The notes under the pieces were generated by a model that was not told where the DNA came from, made no database searches, and was given only the letters and a program-made list of their open reading frames with translations. This document shows, in pieces, positions 1 through 5,766 of a stretch of DNA of 10,323 nt. How positions within the stretch are numbered: position 1 is the stretch's first letter; each line of letters opens with the position of its first letter. The stretch is from Burkholderiaceae bacterium (lineage in GTDB: Bacteria; Pseudomonadota; Gammaproteobacteria; Burkholderiales; Burkholderiaceae_C). Where the stretch lies: positions 1 to 10,323 of the forward strand of contig JANREF010000044.1 of the NCBI GenBank assembly GCA_030726195.1, written 5' to 3'. The position numbers were made by a program, and so were the translations under genes.

Positions 1-31
1 CTTCTTGCGTTTCTGGCGTTTGCTGCGGCTG

Positions 32-1306
32 TTATGCCGACTGTGTTGGTTGTCTTGATTGTGTTGATTGTGTTGGTGGTTTTGATTTCGCCACTTGCCC
101 CATGCCTGCGCTTTGCACCCACCGTTTCAAGGGTGTGGCGGCGTCAAATGCGAGCATGCCCCAATTGCGAAGGACTTGCAGGGGCTGGGAATTGCCCCAA
201 CGCTGGGTGAACAATTGGAACAGGCCGTGGGTGGCCAGCTGCAGCCGAGTGGTGTCGCTAGAGCGGCGTCGCTGGTAGCGCCGCAGCAAGCGCATATCGG
301 CCACGCTCTGGGCTTTGTGCCTGTGGCGCAGCACATCCGCTAAGGCCTGGGCGTCGGCCAAGCCCATGTTCAGGCCTAAACCCGCCAAGGGGTGAATGGT
401 GTGTGCCGAGTCGCCGACCAAGGCTACGCCGGGCTGCACCCATTGAGTGGCTTTCGATAAGGTCAGGCCGAAGGCCACGGGCTTGCCCAGCAGTGCCAGC
501 TCGGCGAAGCTGTGGCGGCTGGCCTGCGCGATGGCTTGCAGCAAGTCAGCGGGCTGCGTGTCGGCTGAGGCGTGTTGCAGCGAGCCTATCCAGTCGTCGC
601 ATTGCTGCGCGGGCATAGACCAGACCATGGCCAGTTCGCAGCCTTGTGGGCCACCCACGGGCAGCAAGGCCAAGATGGACGTACCGTCAAACCACTGTTG
701 GGCAATGCCGCCGTGCGGCTGAGTGCTGCGCAAGCGCGCTGCCAGTGCGCGGTGTGGGTAAGTGGTGGTGGGGGTGTTGATGCCCAAATTGGCGCGCTGC
801 GCACTGTGTTTGCCCTCGCACAGCACGTTGAGTGTGCCAAGCGGCGCGGCGCCAGCAGCGACCGTGGTGATGCGGGTGTGCGCGACAACCAGCTGGGCCA
901 GCGCGTCCTCAAGGGCGGGCACATCGACCATCCAAGCCACGGGTTGGGCGTCTTGCCCGTGCAGGCTTAAGAAGCCTGCACCGTCACCAAACACGCGCAT
1001 GTGGTCTACAGGGGTGAGCCAAGGCGCTTGACCGCTTGCAGGCCACACGCCCACGCTTGCGAGCGTGGCTTGCGAGCTGTGGTTGATGGCGTAGGCGCGG
1101 ATGTCGCGTGCGGCGTTGTGGATGTTATTTGTGTTGTGTGTGTTGTTTGCGTGGTTTGCGTGGTTTGCGTGGTTTGCAGTCGCCATGGGCAGGCGCGGTG
1201 CAGACACCTGCACCCGCAAGCCCAAGTCGGCCATCAACAGTGCAGTGGTGTGCGCTGTGATGCCGCTGCCGTGAACGGCAATATCGGCTGGTGGTGTGGT
1301 GGCCAA
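32..1306 (-). CDS. UbiH/UbiF/Coq6-family FAD-dependent monooxygenase
   Basis: This is a class A flavin hydroxylase of the UbiH/UbiF/VisC/Coq6 type, 424 aa. Family members use FAD, NAD(P)H and O2 to hydroxylate aromatic rings, classically in ubiquinone synthesis. Visible motifs are an N-terminal FAD dinucleotide-binding fold with G13-S-G15-I-T-A18 (the third Gly is Ala), an RAxAI segment near residue 70 followed by the family's GVW, and the second FAD motif G298-D299-S-A-H302 with P306, G309 and N313. The usual Asp-Gly motif reads E164-G165-K-H-S168 with R171. The start is TTG at 1306-1304, one base after the metG stop; the first in-frame Met codons (residues 25 and 41) would destroy the FAD motif. 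Asn/His/Ala repeats occupy residues 45-64 and Thr/Gln/Ser repeats lie in the tail. Close metG linkage suggests translational coupling. The family call is secure. The ring position or substrate cannot be read from sequence, so no symbol is given. Confidence 0.88.
   Translation of the reverse strand: MATTPPADIAVHGSGITAHTTALLMADLGLRVQVSAPRLPMATANHANHANHANNTHNTNNIHNAARDIRAYAINHSSQATLASVGVWPASGQAPWLTPVDHMRVFGDGAGFLSLHGQDAQPVAWMVDVPALEDALAQLVVAHTRITTVAAGAAPLGTLNVLCEGKHSAQRANLGINTPTTTYPHRALAARLRSTQPHGGIAQQWFDGTSILALLPVGGPQGCELAMVWSMPAQQCDDWIGSLQHASADTQPADLLQAIAQASRHSFAELALLGKPVAFGLTLSKATQWVQPGVALVGDSAHTIHPLAGLGLNMGLADAQALADVLRHRHKAQSVADMRLLRRYQRRRSSDTTRLQLATHGLFQLFTQRWGNSQPLQVLRNWGMLAFDAATPLKRWVQSAGMGQVAKSKPPTQSTQSRQPTQSA
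41..76. repeat. 9-bp tandem repeat encoding the Thr-Gln-Ser tail
   Basis: Four adjacent 9-bp units begin at 41, 50, 59 and 68 on the plus strand, with consensus TTGTGTTGR. Read on the minus strand they encode the Thr-Gln-Ser/Pro units near the C-terminus of the monooxygenase. The period is a multiple of three, so gain or loss of units keeps the frame. The tail lies after the catalytic fold and is probably disordered. Confidence 0.7.
1115..1177. repeat. 9-bp tandem repeat (Asn-His-Ala) inside the monooxygenase gene
   Basis: GTTTGCGTG occurs three times back to back at 1145, 1154 and 1163, and a fourth partial copy (GTTTGC) lies at 1172-1177. A decayed extension of similar GTT/GTG/TGT triplets runs back to 1115. 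On the minus strand this encodes residues 45-64 of the flavin hydroxylase: three Asn-His-Ala units, then a degenerate Asn/Thr/His stretch. It falls in the loop between the second strand of the FAD fold and the conserved RAxAI segment. The exact copies suggest recent slippage expansion. Confidence 0.85.
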
Positions 1307-1307
1307 A

Positions 1308-3392
1308 TCAGCGTACCCGCATGCCAGGTGTGGCGCCTGGCCAAGCTTTCATGATGTAGATGCCAGGGTTGCTTGTCTCATCGGCGTGGCTGCCTGCCAA
1401 CACCATGCCCTCACTGACGCCAAACTTCATTTTTCTAGGCGCAAGATTGGCCACCATCAGGGTGTATTGGCCAATCAGCTCTTCAGGCTTGTAGGCGCTG
1501 GCAATGCCTGAGAAGACATTGCGCGTGTGGCCTTCACCCGCATCCAGGGTCAGGCGCAGCAGCTTGGTGGAGCCTTCAACGGCTTCGCAGTTCACGATTT
1601 CGGCAATGCGCAGGTCCACCTTGGCAAAGTCGTCGATGGTGATGGTGTCCGCCACGGCTTCGCCGCCGGGGGCGGGTGCAGCCGGTGCGGCGGCGGGCTC
1701 AGGCATGTCGAACAAGGCGTCGAGTTGCTTGACGTCCACGCGTTGTATCAGGTGCTGGTATGCGCCAATGGTGTGGCCTTCGGGCAGCAATGTGCTCAAG
1801 TCTGCAAAGACCATGGGTTGAACCTTGAGGAAGGCCTCCACTTGCGCAGCCAGGGCCGGTAAGACGGGCTTGAGCGCGAGCGTGAGCAAGCGAAAGGCTT
1901 GTATGCAGGTGCTGCACACGTCTTGTAGCCGTGCATCTTGCCCCTCTTGCTTGGCCAGCTCCCACGGCTTGTTGGCGTCTACGTAGGCGTTGACGTTGTC
2001 GGTCAAAGCCATGATCTCGCGCAGCGCGCGCGCATAGTCGCGCTCTTCGTAGCGCTGTGCAACCGATGACAGCACGCGTTGCATGTGCGTGAGCAGCTCT
2101 GTGCCGTCTGCGCCCGATGTGCACAGCTGGCCGCTGAATCGCTTGGCCAAGAAGCCCGCACTGCGGCTGGCAATATTGATGTACTTGCCCACCAAGTCGC
2201 TGTTCACGCGGGCCATAAAGTCGTCGGCGTTGAAGTCTACGTCTTCGTTTTTATTGGTCAGTTTGGCCGCCAAGTAGTAGCGCAGCCATTCGGGGTTCAT
2301 GCCCAGGCTCAGGTATTTGAGTGGGTCTAAGCCCGTACCGCGGCTCTTGCTCATTTTCTCGCCGTTGTTGACGGTGAGAAAGCCATGTACGAACACGTTA
2401 TTGGGTGTCTTACGCCCGCTGAAGTGGAGTGTGGCGGGCCAGAACAAGGTGTGGAAGGTGACGATGTCTTTGCCAATGAAGTGGTATTGCTCCAGCTCGG
2501 GGTTGGCCATGTAGGCGTCGTAATCAATGCCGCGCTTGGTGCACAAGTTTTTGAGCGACGCCAAGTAGCCAATGGGCGCGTCCAGCCACACGTAAAAGTA
2601 CTTGCCCGGTGCGTCTGGGATTTCGATGCCAAAGTAGGGTGCATCGCGCGAGATGTCCCAGTCGCCCAAGCCTTCGCTGGTGCTGCCGTCGGGGTTGGTG
2701 CGCACGCTGAACCATTCTTTGACCTTGTTGGCCACCTCGGGTTGCAGCTTGCCGTCTTGTGTCCACTGGGTCAAGAATTCAACGCAGCGCGGGTCTGACA
2801 ATTTGAAGAAAAAGTGCTCTGAGCTCTTGAGTACGGGCTTGGCACCTGACAAGGCCGAGAACGGGTTGATCAAATCGGTGGGGGCGTAGACCGCGCCGCA
2901 CACCTCGCAGTTGTCGCCGTACTGGTCGTGTGCGTGGCACTTGGGGCATTCGCCCTTGATGAAGCGGTCCGGCAAGAACATGTTCTTCTCGGGGTCGAAG
3001 AACTGGTCAATGGTGCGTCGCTCTATGAGCGAGCCGCCTTCGGACTCTGGGATATCGCGCAAGTCGCGGTAAATCTGCTGGGCGAGCTCGTGGTTTTCAG
3101 GCGCGTCCGTGTTGTGCCAGTTGTCAAAGGCGATGTGAAAACCGTCTAGGTAAGGCTTGCGTCCTGCTGCAATGTCGGCCACAAACTGCTGGGGTGTTTT
3201 ACCGGCTTTTTCGGCGGCAATCATGATGGGTGCGCCATGGGCGTCGTCTGCGCAGACGAAATCCACATCGTTGCCCTGCATGCGTTGGAAACGCACCCAA
3301 ATGTCCGCTTGTATGTATTCCATGATGTGCCCGATATGGAAGTTGCCGTTGGCATAGGGCAGGGCGGTGGTTACAAACAAACGCTTGGACAT
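1308..3392 (-). CDS. metG: Methionyl-tRNA synthetase
   Basis: MetRS is a cytoplasmic class I aminoacyl-tRNA synthetase that charges tRNA-Met and initiator tRNA with methionine at the expense of ATP. At 694 aa it matches the long bacterial form. Domains in order are the Rossmann catalytic domain with the HIGH signature at H19-I-G-H22; the connective peptide with one zinc knuckle formed by C149, C152, C162 and C165; the KMSKS loop at 346-350; the helical anticodon-binding domain at about 400-550; an Ala/Pro/Gly-rich linker near 575-588; and a C-terminal EMAP/Trbp111-like tRNA-binding domain (about 590-694) that usually mediates dimerisation. The ATG at 3392 gives the standard [16 protein letters not shown] opening; no clear Shine-Dalgarno precedes it. 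It diverges from apbC and is followed after one base by the flavin monooxygenase, so the two are probably co-transcribed. No motif is missing. Confidence 0.98.
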   Translation of the reverse strand: MSKRLFVTTALPYANGNFHIGHIMEYIQADIWVRFQRMQGNDVDFVCADDAHGAPIMIAAEKAGKTPQQFVADIAAGRKPYLDGFHIAFDNWHNTDAPENHELAQQIYRDLRDIPESEGGSLIERRTIDQFFDPEKNMFLPDRFIKGECPKCHAHDQYGDNCEVCGAVYAPTDLINPFSALSGAKPVLKSSEHFFFKLSDPRCVEFLTQWTQDGKLQPEVANKVKEWFSVRTNPDGSTSEGLGDWDISRDAPYFGIEIPDAPGKYFYVWLDAPIGYLASLKNLCTKRGIDYDAYMANPELEQYHFIGKDIVTFHTLFWPATLHFSGRKTPNNVFVHGFLTVNNGEKMSKSRGTGLDPLKYLSLGMNPEWLRYYLAAKLTNKNEDVDFNADDFMARVNSDLVGKYINIASRSAGFLAKRFSGQLCTSGADGTELLTHMQRVLSSVAQRYEERDYARALREIMALTDNVNAYVDANKPWELAKQEGQDARLQDVCSTCIQAFRLLTLALKPVLPALAAQVEAFLKVQPMVFADLSTLLPEGHTIGAYQHLIQRVDVKQLDALFDMPEPAAAPAAPAPGGEAVADTITIDDFAKVDLRIAEIVNCEAVEGSTKLLRLTLDAGEGHTRNVFSGIASAYKPEELIGQYTLMVANLAPRKMKFGVSEGMVLAGSHADETSNPGIYIMKAWPGATPGMRVR

Positions 3393-3447
3393 AAGTGGTT
3401 TTCTGGTCGGTGGGGAAACAACAAGCTGAAATGACAGCCATGCGGGT

Positions 3448-3474
3448 ATTTTAGAAGGGTTGTGGCAACCCCTT
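3448..3474 (-). promoter_or_regulatory. Candidate metG -10 box with adjacent hairpin
   Basis: On the minus strand a TAAAAT hexamer (3453-3448) matches the sigma-70 -10 consensus at 5 of 6 positions and would start a transcript about 50 nt before the metG ATG. Just upstream, 3455-3462 and 3466-3474 form an inverted repeat (AAGGGTTG against CAACCCCTT, one bulged C, 3-nt loop). It would lie in the -10/-35 spacer and could be an operator. No good -35 is visible, so this is tentative. Confidence 0.3.
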
Positions 3475-3523
3475 GTAGGCCATTCGCCCAGGCTGGGCTT
3501 TGCTGGCCTGCGCTGAGCCTAGG

Positions 3524-3548
3524 CGGCCCAATACGGCCAAATGCGGCC
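3524..3548. repeat. Three CGGCC motifs at exact 10-bp spacing
   Basis: CGGCC begins at 3524, 3534 and 3544 within three similar 10-bp units, in the metG/apbC divergent intergenic region. The spacing is about one helical turn, so the motifs would face the same side of DNA. This could be a protein-binding cluster or a chance G+C-rich repeat. No regulator is recognised. Confidence 0.35.
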
Positions 3549-3660
3549 CTTGCTGGCGCGCGGGCACGCACTGGCGTCATGGGACTGTTTGGCAGGCTCA
3601 CGTTTGAGCTATGCAGCGCCAGCCTTAACCCTGTCGCACATAACGTCAAGCGCCAAGCCC

Positions 3661-3666
3661 GATAAT
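3661..3666 (+). promoter_or_regulatory. Candidate -10 box of apbC (near-leaderless)
   Basis: GATAAT matches the -10 consensus at 5 of 6 positions and ends 6 nt before the apbC ATG at 3673. Normal spacing would place the transcript start at or beside the A of the start codon, giving a leaderless mRNA. This fits the absence of a Shine-Dalgarno sequence. No convincing -35 element was found. Confidence 0.35.
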
Positions 3667-3672
3667 CTCGCC

Positions 3673-4764
3673 ATGACTTTTTCAATCGAAGCGGCCAACG
3701 CAGCCCTCAATGCGCTAACAGACGACCACAACGGCCAAACGTTGGGCCAAGCCAAGGCTATTAAAAACCTGCGTCTAGACGGCGATACGGTGGCGTTGGA
3801 TGTGGTGCTGGGCTATCCCTGTGCCAGCACCCACGCCTTGTGGGTGGAGCGCATCAAGGCTGCATTGGCTCCGGTTGCCCCTGGCATGGCTGTGCACGCC
3901 ACCGTCAAGACCGAGATCACCGCGCACAGCGTGCAAGGCGGCACCCAGCGCATCGAGGGTGTCAAGAACATCATTGCCGTGGCCTCCGGCAAAGGCGGCG
4001 TAGGCAAGTCCACCACCGCCGTGAATTTGGCCTTGGCGCTCAGTGCCGAGGGCGCGCGCGTGGGCGTGTTGGACGCGGACATTTACGGCCCCAGCGTGCC
4101 CACCATGATGGGCTTGGTGGGCAAGCCTGAGGTGGTAGACGGCAAATACATGAAGCCCATGGTCAACCATGGCTTGCAAGTCATCTCTATGGGCTTTTTG
4201 GTGCGCCCCGATGATGCGGTGATTTGGCGTGGCCCCATGGCTACCCAAGCGCTGGACCAGCTGCTGCGCCAAACCAAGTGGGACGACCTGGACTACCTGA
4301 TCGTGGACATGCCACCGGGCACAGGTGACATCCAGCTGTCGCTGAGCCAACGCGTGCCGCTCACAGGCGCTGTGGTGGTGACCACACCACAAGACATTGC
4401 CTTGATCGATGCCCGCAAGGGCGTGCGCATGTTTGAAAAAGTCAGCGTGCCGATTTTGGGTTTGATTGAAAACATGGCCGTGTACTGCTGCCCCAACTGT
4501 GGCCACATGGAGCACATCTTCGGTGCCGATGGTGGCCAAGCCATGGCCCAAGACATGGGCTTGAACTATTTGGGTGCACTGCCACTGAACAAAGGCATAC
4601 GCGAGCAAGCCGACTCGGGTACACCCACCGTTGCGGCCGATGCCAACAGTGACATTGCGCAGCTGTACCGTGGTGTGGCGCTCAAAGTGGCCGCGCAAGT
4701 GGCTCAAAAGGCACGCGACTACAGCGGCAAATTCCCTAGCATCAAGGTGTCCAGCGCCACCTAA
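3673..4764 (+). CDS. apbC: Mrp/ApbC iron-sulfur cluster carrier ATPase
   Basis: This is a P-loop NTPase of the Mrp/NBP35/ApbC family, which holds a [4Fe-4S] cluster between two subunits and passes it to apo-enzymes in the cytoplasm. The protein is 363 aa from the ATG at 3673. An in-frame ATG at 3541 would add 44 residues that match nothing in the family, so I reject it. Residues 1-90 form the MIP18/DUF59-type N-terminal domain. The deviant Walker A is G106-K-G-G-V-G-K-S-T114 and the switch/Walker B region is D207-Y-L-I-V-D-M-P-P-G-T-G-D219. The cluster-binding CxxC is C273-P-N-C276, with an extra C272 before it. It diverges from metG and lies 109 bp upstream of upp. No Shine-Dalgarno is visible; a GATAAT box ends 6 nt before the start. 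All key residues are present and the family call is firm. Confidence 0.96.
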   Translation: MTFSIEAANAALNALTDDHNGQTLGQAKAIKNLRLDGDTVALDVVLGYPCASTHALWVERIKAALAPVAPGMAVHATVKTEITAHSVQGGTQRIEGVKNIIAVASGKGGVGKSTTAVNLALALSAEGARVGVLDADIYGPSVPTMMGLVGKPEVVDGKYMKPMVNHGLQVISMGFLVRPDDAVIWRGPMATQALDQLLRQTKWDDLDYLIVDMPPGTGDIQLSLSQRVPLTGAVVVTTPQDIALIDARKGVRMFEKVSVPILGLIENMAVYCCPNCGHMEHIFGADGGQAMAQDMGLNYLGALPLNKGIREQADSGTPTVAADANSDIAQLYRGVALKVAAQVAQKARDYSGKFPSIKVSSAT

Positions 4765-4767
4765 ACC

Positions 4768-4803
4768 TGCCCGCGGCGGGGCTGGGGTGGCGACGGGCGG
4801 GCA
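4768..4803 (+). terminator. Weak GC-rich hairpin after apbC
   Basis: TGCCCGC (4768-4774) and GCGGGCA (4797-4803) form a 7-bp perfect inverted repeat with a 22-nt loop, starting 4 nt after the apbC stop. No T-run follows on the plus strand, so a classical Rho-independent terminator is doubtful. It may only slow polymerase or stabilise the apbC mRNA end. Confidence 0.2.
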
Positions 4804-4807
4804 AGCT

Positions 4808-4839
4808 TTGCAGTGACAATATCAACACACTTGATATTG
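4808..4839 (+). promoter_or_regulatory. upp leader: perfect 9-bp inverted repeat and candidate promoter
   Basis: CAATATCAA (4817-4825) and TTGATATTG (4831-4839) are perfect inverted complements separated by 5 nt (CACAC). The second arm contains TTGATA (4831-4836) and GATATT (4833-4838), both usable as a -10. TTGCAG at 4808-4813 is a possible -35, 17 bp before TTGATA. The palindrome would then cover the spacer and -10, the placement expected of a repressor operator, or it would form a hairpin if transcription starts further upstream. It is AT-rich against a GC-rich background. No known regulator is assigned. Confidence 0.45.
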
Positions 4840-4859
4840 AATCTTTGAACCTTGTCATT

Positions 4860-4867
4860 CGGGAGTG
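4860..4867 (+). promoter_or_regulatory. Shine-Dalgarno of upp
   Basis: CGGGAGTG contains GGGAG (4861-4865) and lies 8 nt before the ATG at 4874. It is the only convincing Shine-Dalgarno in the window. It decides the start: an in-frame GTG at 4865 would overlap this site, so ATG 4874 is preferred. Confidence 0.65.
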
Positions 4868-4873
4868 AGTCTC

Positions 4874-5506
4874 ATGAGCCGCATTGTTAACGTCATCAAC
4901 CACCCGCTGGTGCAACACAAGCTGACCTTGATGCGTCGCAAAGACACATCAACCAAAAGCTTTCGAGAGTTGGTGCAAGAGCTCAGTGCGCTGTTGGCCT
5001 ACGAAGTCACGCGCGACATGCCCACGCACACCGTGGAAATAGAAACGCCGCTGGAGACCATGCAAAGCCAGGTCATAGATGGCAAAAAAATTGTGCTCGC
5101 GTCCATTTTGCGCGCGGGCAACGGCTTTCTAGATGGCATGTTGAGCGTGATTCCGGGCGCGCGCGTGGGCCATGTGGGCATGTACCGCGACCCCAAGACC
5201 TTGGAGCCAGTCGAATACTACTTCAAGATGCCGCAAGACATGACCGAGCGCGATGTCATCGTGCTAGACCCCATGCTCGCCACAGGCAACTCTGCTACCG
5301 CTGCCGTGACACGCATCAAGCAGTGCAAGCCCCGGTCCATCGTGTTTGTGTGTTTGGTGAGCTGTCCACAAGGCCTCAAAACTTTCCACGACCAGCATCC
5401 CGACGTACCCGTATTCACGCCCGCGGTTGACCGCTGCTTGAACGAGCACGGCTACATCTTGCCGGGTTTGGGCGATGCAGGTGACCGCATTTTTGGCACC
5501 AAATAA
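4874..5506 (+). CDS. upp: Uracil phosphoribosyltransferase
   Basis: Upp converts uracil and PRPP to UMP and pyrophosphate in pyrimidine salvage, acting in the cytoplasm. The product is 210 aa from ATG 4874, close to the E. coli length of 208. It opens with the family's typical NHPLVQHKL segment. It carries the [14 protein letters not shown] segment near residues 77-90, a tyrosine-containing [10 protein letters not shown] stretch near 113-122, the PRPP-binding loop [11 protein letters not shown] at about 132-142, and the C-terminal uracil-binding [13 protein letters not shown]. The usual loop Gly-Gly-Ser is Gly-Asn-Ser here, which is also common in the family. It lies downstream of apbC in the same direction, but the 109-bp gap with a palindrome and a good ribosome-binding site suggests its own control. 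Its 3' end faces the glutamine-synthetase-like gene. No partner such as a uracil permease is present in the window. Confidence 0.97.
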   Translation: MSRIVNVINHPLVQHKLTLMRRKDTSTKSFRELVQELSALLAYEVTRDMPTHTVEIETPLETMQSQVIDGKKIVLASILRAGNGFLDGMLSVIPGARVGHVGMYRDPKTLEPVEYYFKMPQDMTERDVIVLDPMLATGNSATAAVTRIKQCKPRSIVFVCLVSCPQGLKTFHDQHPDVPVFTPAVDRCLNEHGYILPGLGDAGDRIFGTK

Positions 5507-5559
5507 CACGCGGTTTTCAACGTGCGTTCCGGGGGTGGGGGCGTGCGTTTGATCTGCAA

Positions 5560-5582
5560 ACCCTTTGGTCAAACCATAGGGT
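5560..5582 (+). terminator. Candidate hairpin terminator downstream of upp
   Basis: ACCCTTTGGT (5560-5569) and ACCATAGGGT (5573-5582) pair over 10 positions with one T-T mismatch and a 3-nt CAA loop, about 54 nt after the upp stop. There is no long T-run on either side; only TTT follows on the minus strand. It lies between convergent genes and may act in either direction. It is a real inverted repeat, but termination is inferred. Confidence 0.35.
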
Positions 5583-5621
5583 GACACATTGCTATCCATA
5601 CGGAGGGCGGACAACAGGCTG

Positions 5622-5645
5622 TCGTCCATTCGTCCACTCGTCCTC
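5622..5645. repeat. Three 8-bp tandem units (TCGTCCAY)
   Basis: TCGTCC begins at 5622, 5630 and 5638, giving three units of 8 bp with consensus TCGTCCAY, the last one diverged. They lie in the convergent gap between upp and the glutamine-synthetase-like gene. An 8-bp period is not coding-like. This may be a short slippage repeat; no function is recognised. Confidence 0.45.
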
Positions 5646-5766
5646 CGCATTCGCTCTCAGTTCAACGCTCATGTCCATGCATGCGTTGCGGCAGGCGTTC
5701 ACGCTTGGCTTGCGGATGTGTCATGCCCCACTGGAACGGGTGTCTGTGTTTGCAGTCAGTCGGTGC

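Noticed and set aside
1..31. Possible downstream gene after the monooxygenase on the minus strand
   Set aside because: Only 31 bases are visible after the stop codon, with no start codon that can be supported.
1145..1177. Short direct repeats considered as a CRISPR array or iteron origin
   Set aside because: Units are 9 bp with no spacers, are in frame within a coding region, and encode Asn-His-Ala.
3541..3672. 44-residue N-terminal extension of ApbC from the ATG at 3541
   Set aside because: The extension matches nothing in the Mrp/ApbC family, while ATG 3673 gives the usual 363-aa length and N-terminal domain.
3371..3685. 104-aa frame across the metG/apbC intergenic region on the minus strand
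   Set aside because: No motif, no ribosome-binding site, and it overlaps the starts of both flanking genes.
3775..4707. 310-aa open frame antisense to apbC, rich in His, Gly and Ala
   Set aside because: It lies wholly opposite a firmly identified gene and has a composition typical of antisense frames in GC-rich DNA, with no domain motif.
4831..4844. Possible FNR box in the upp leader
   Set aside because: TTGAT is followed by AATCT instead of ATCAA. The palindrome there has the opposite half-site order (ATCAA-N5-TTGAT).
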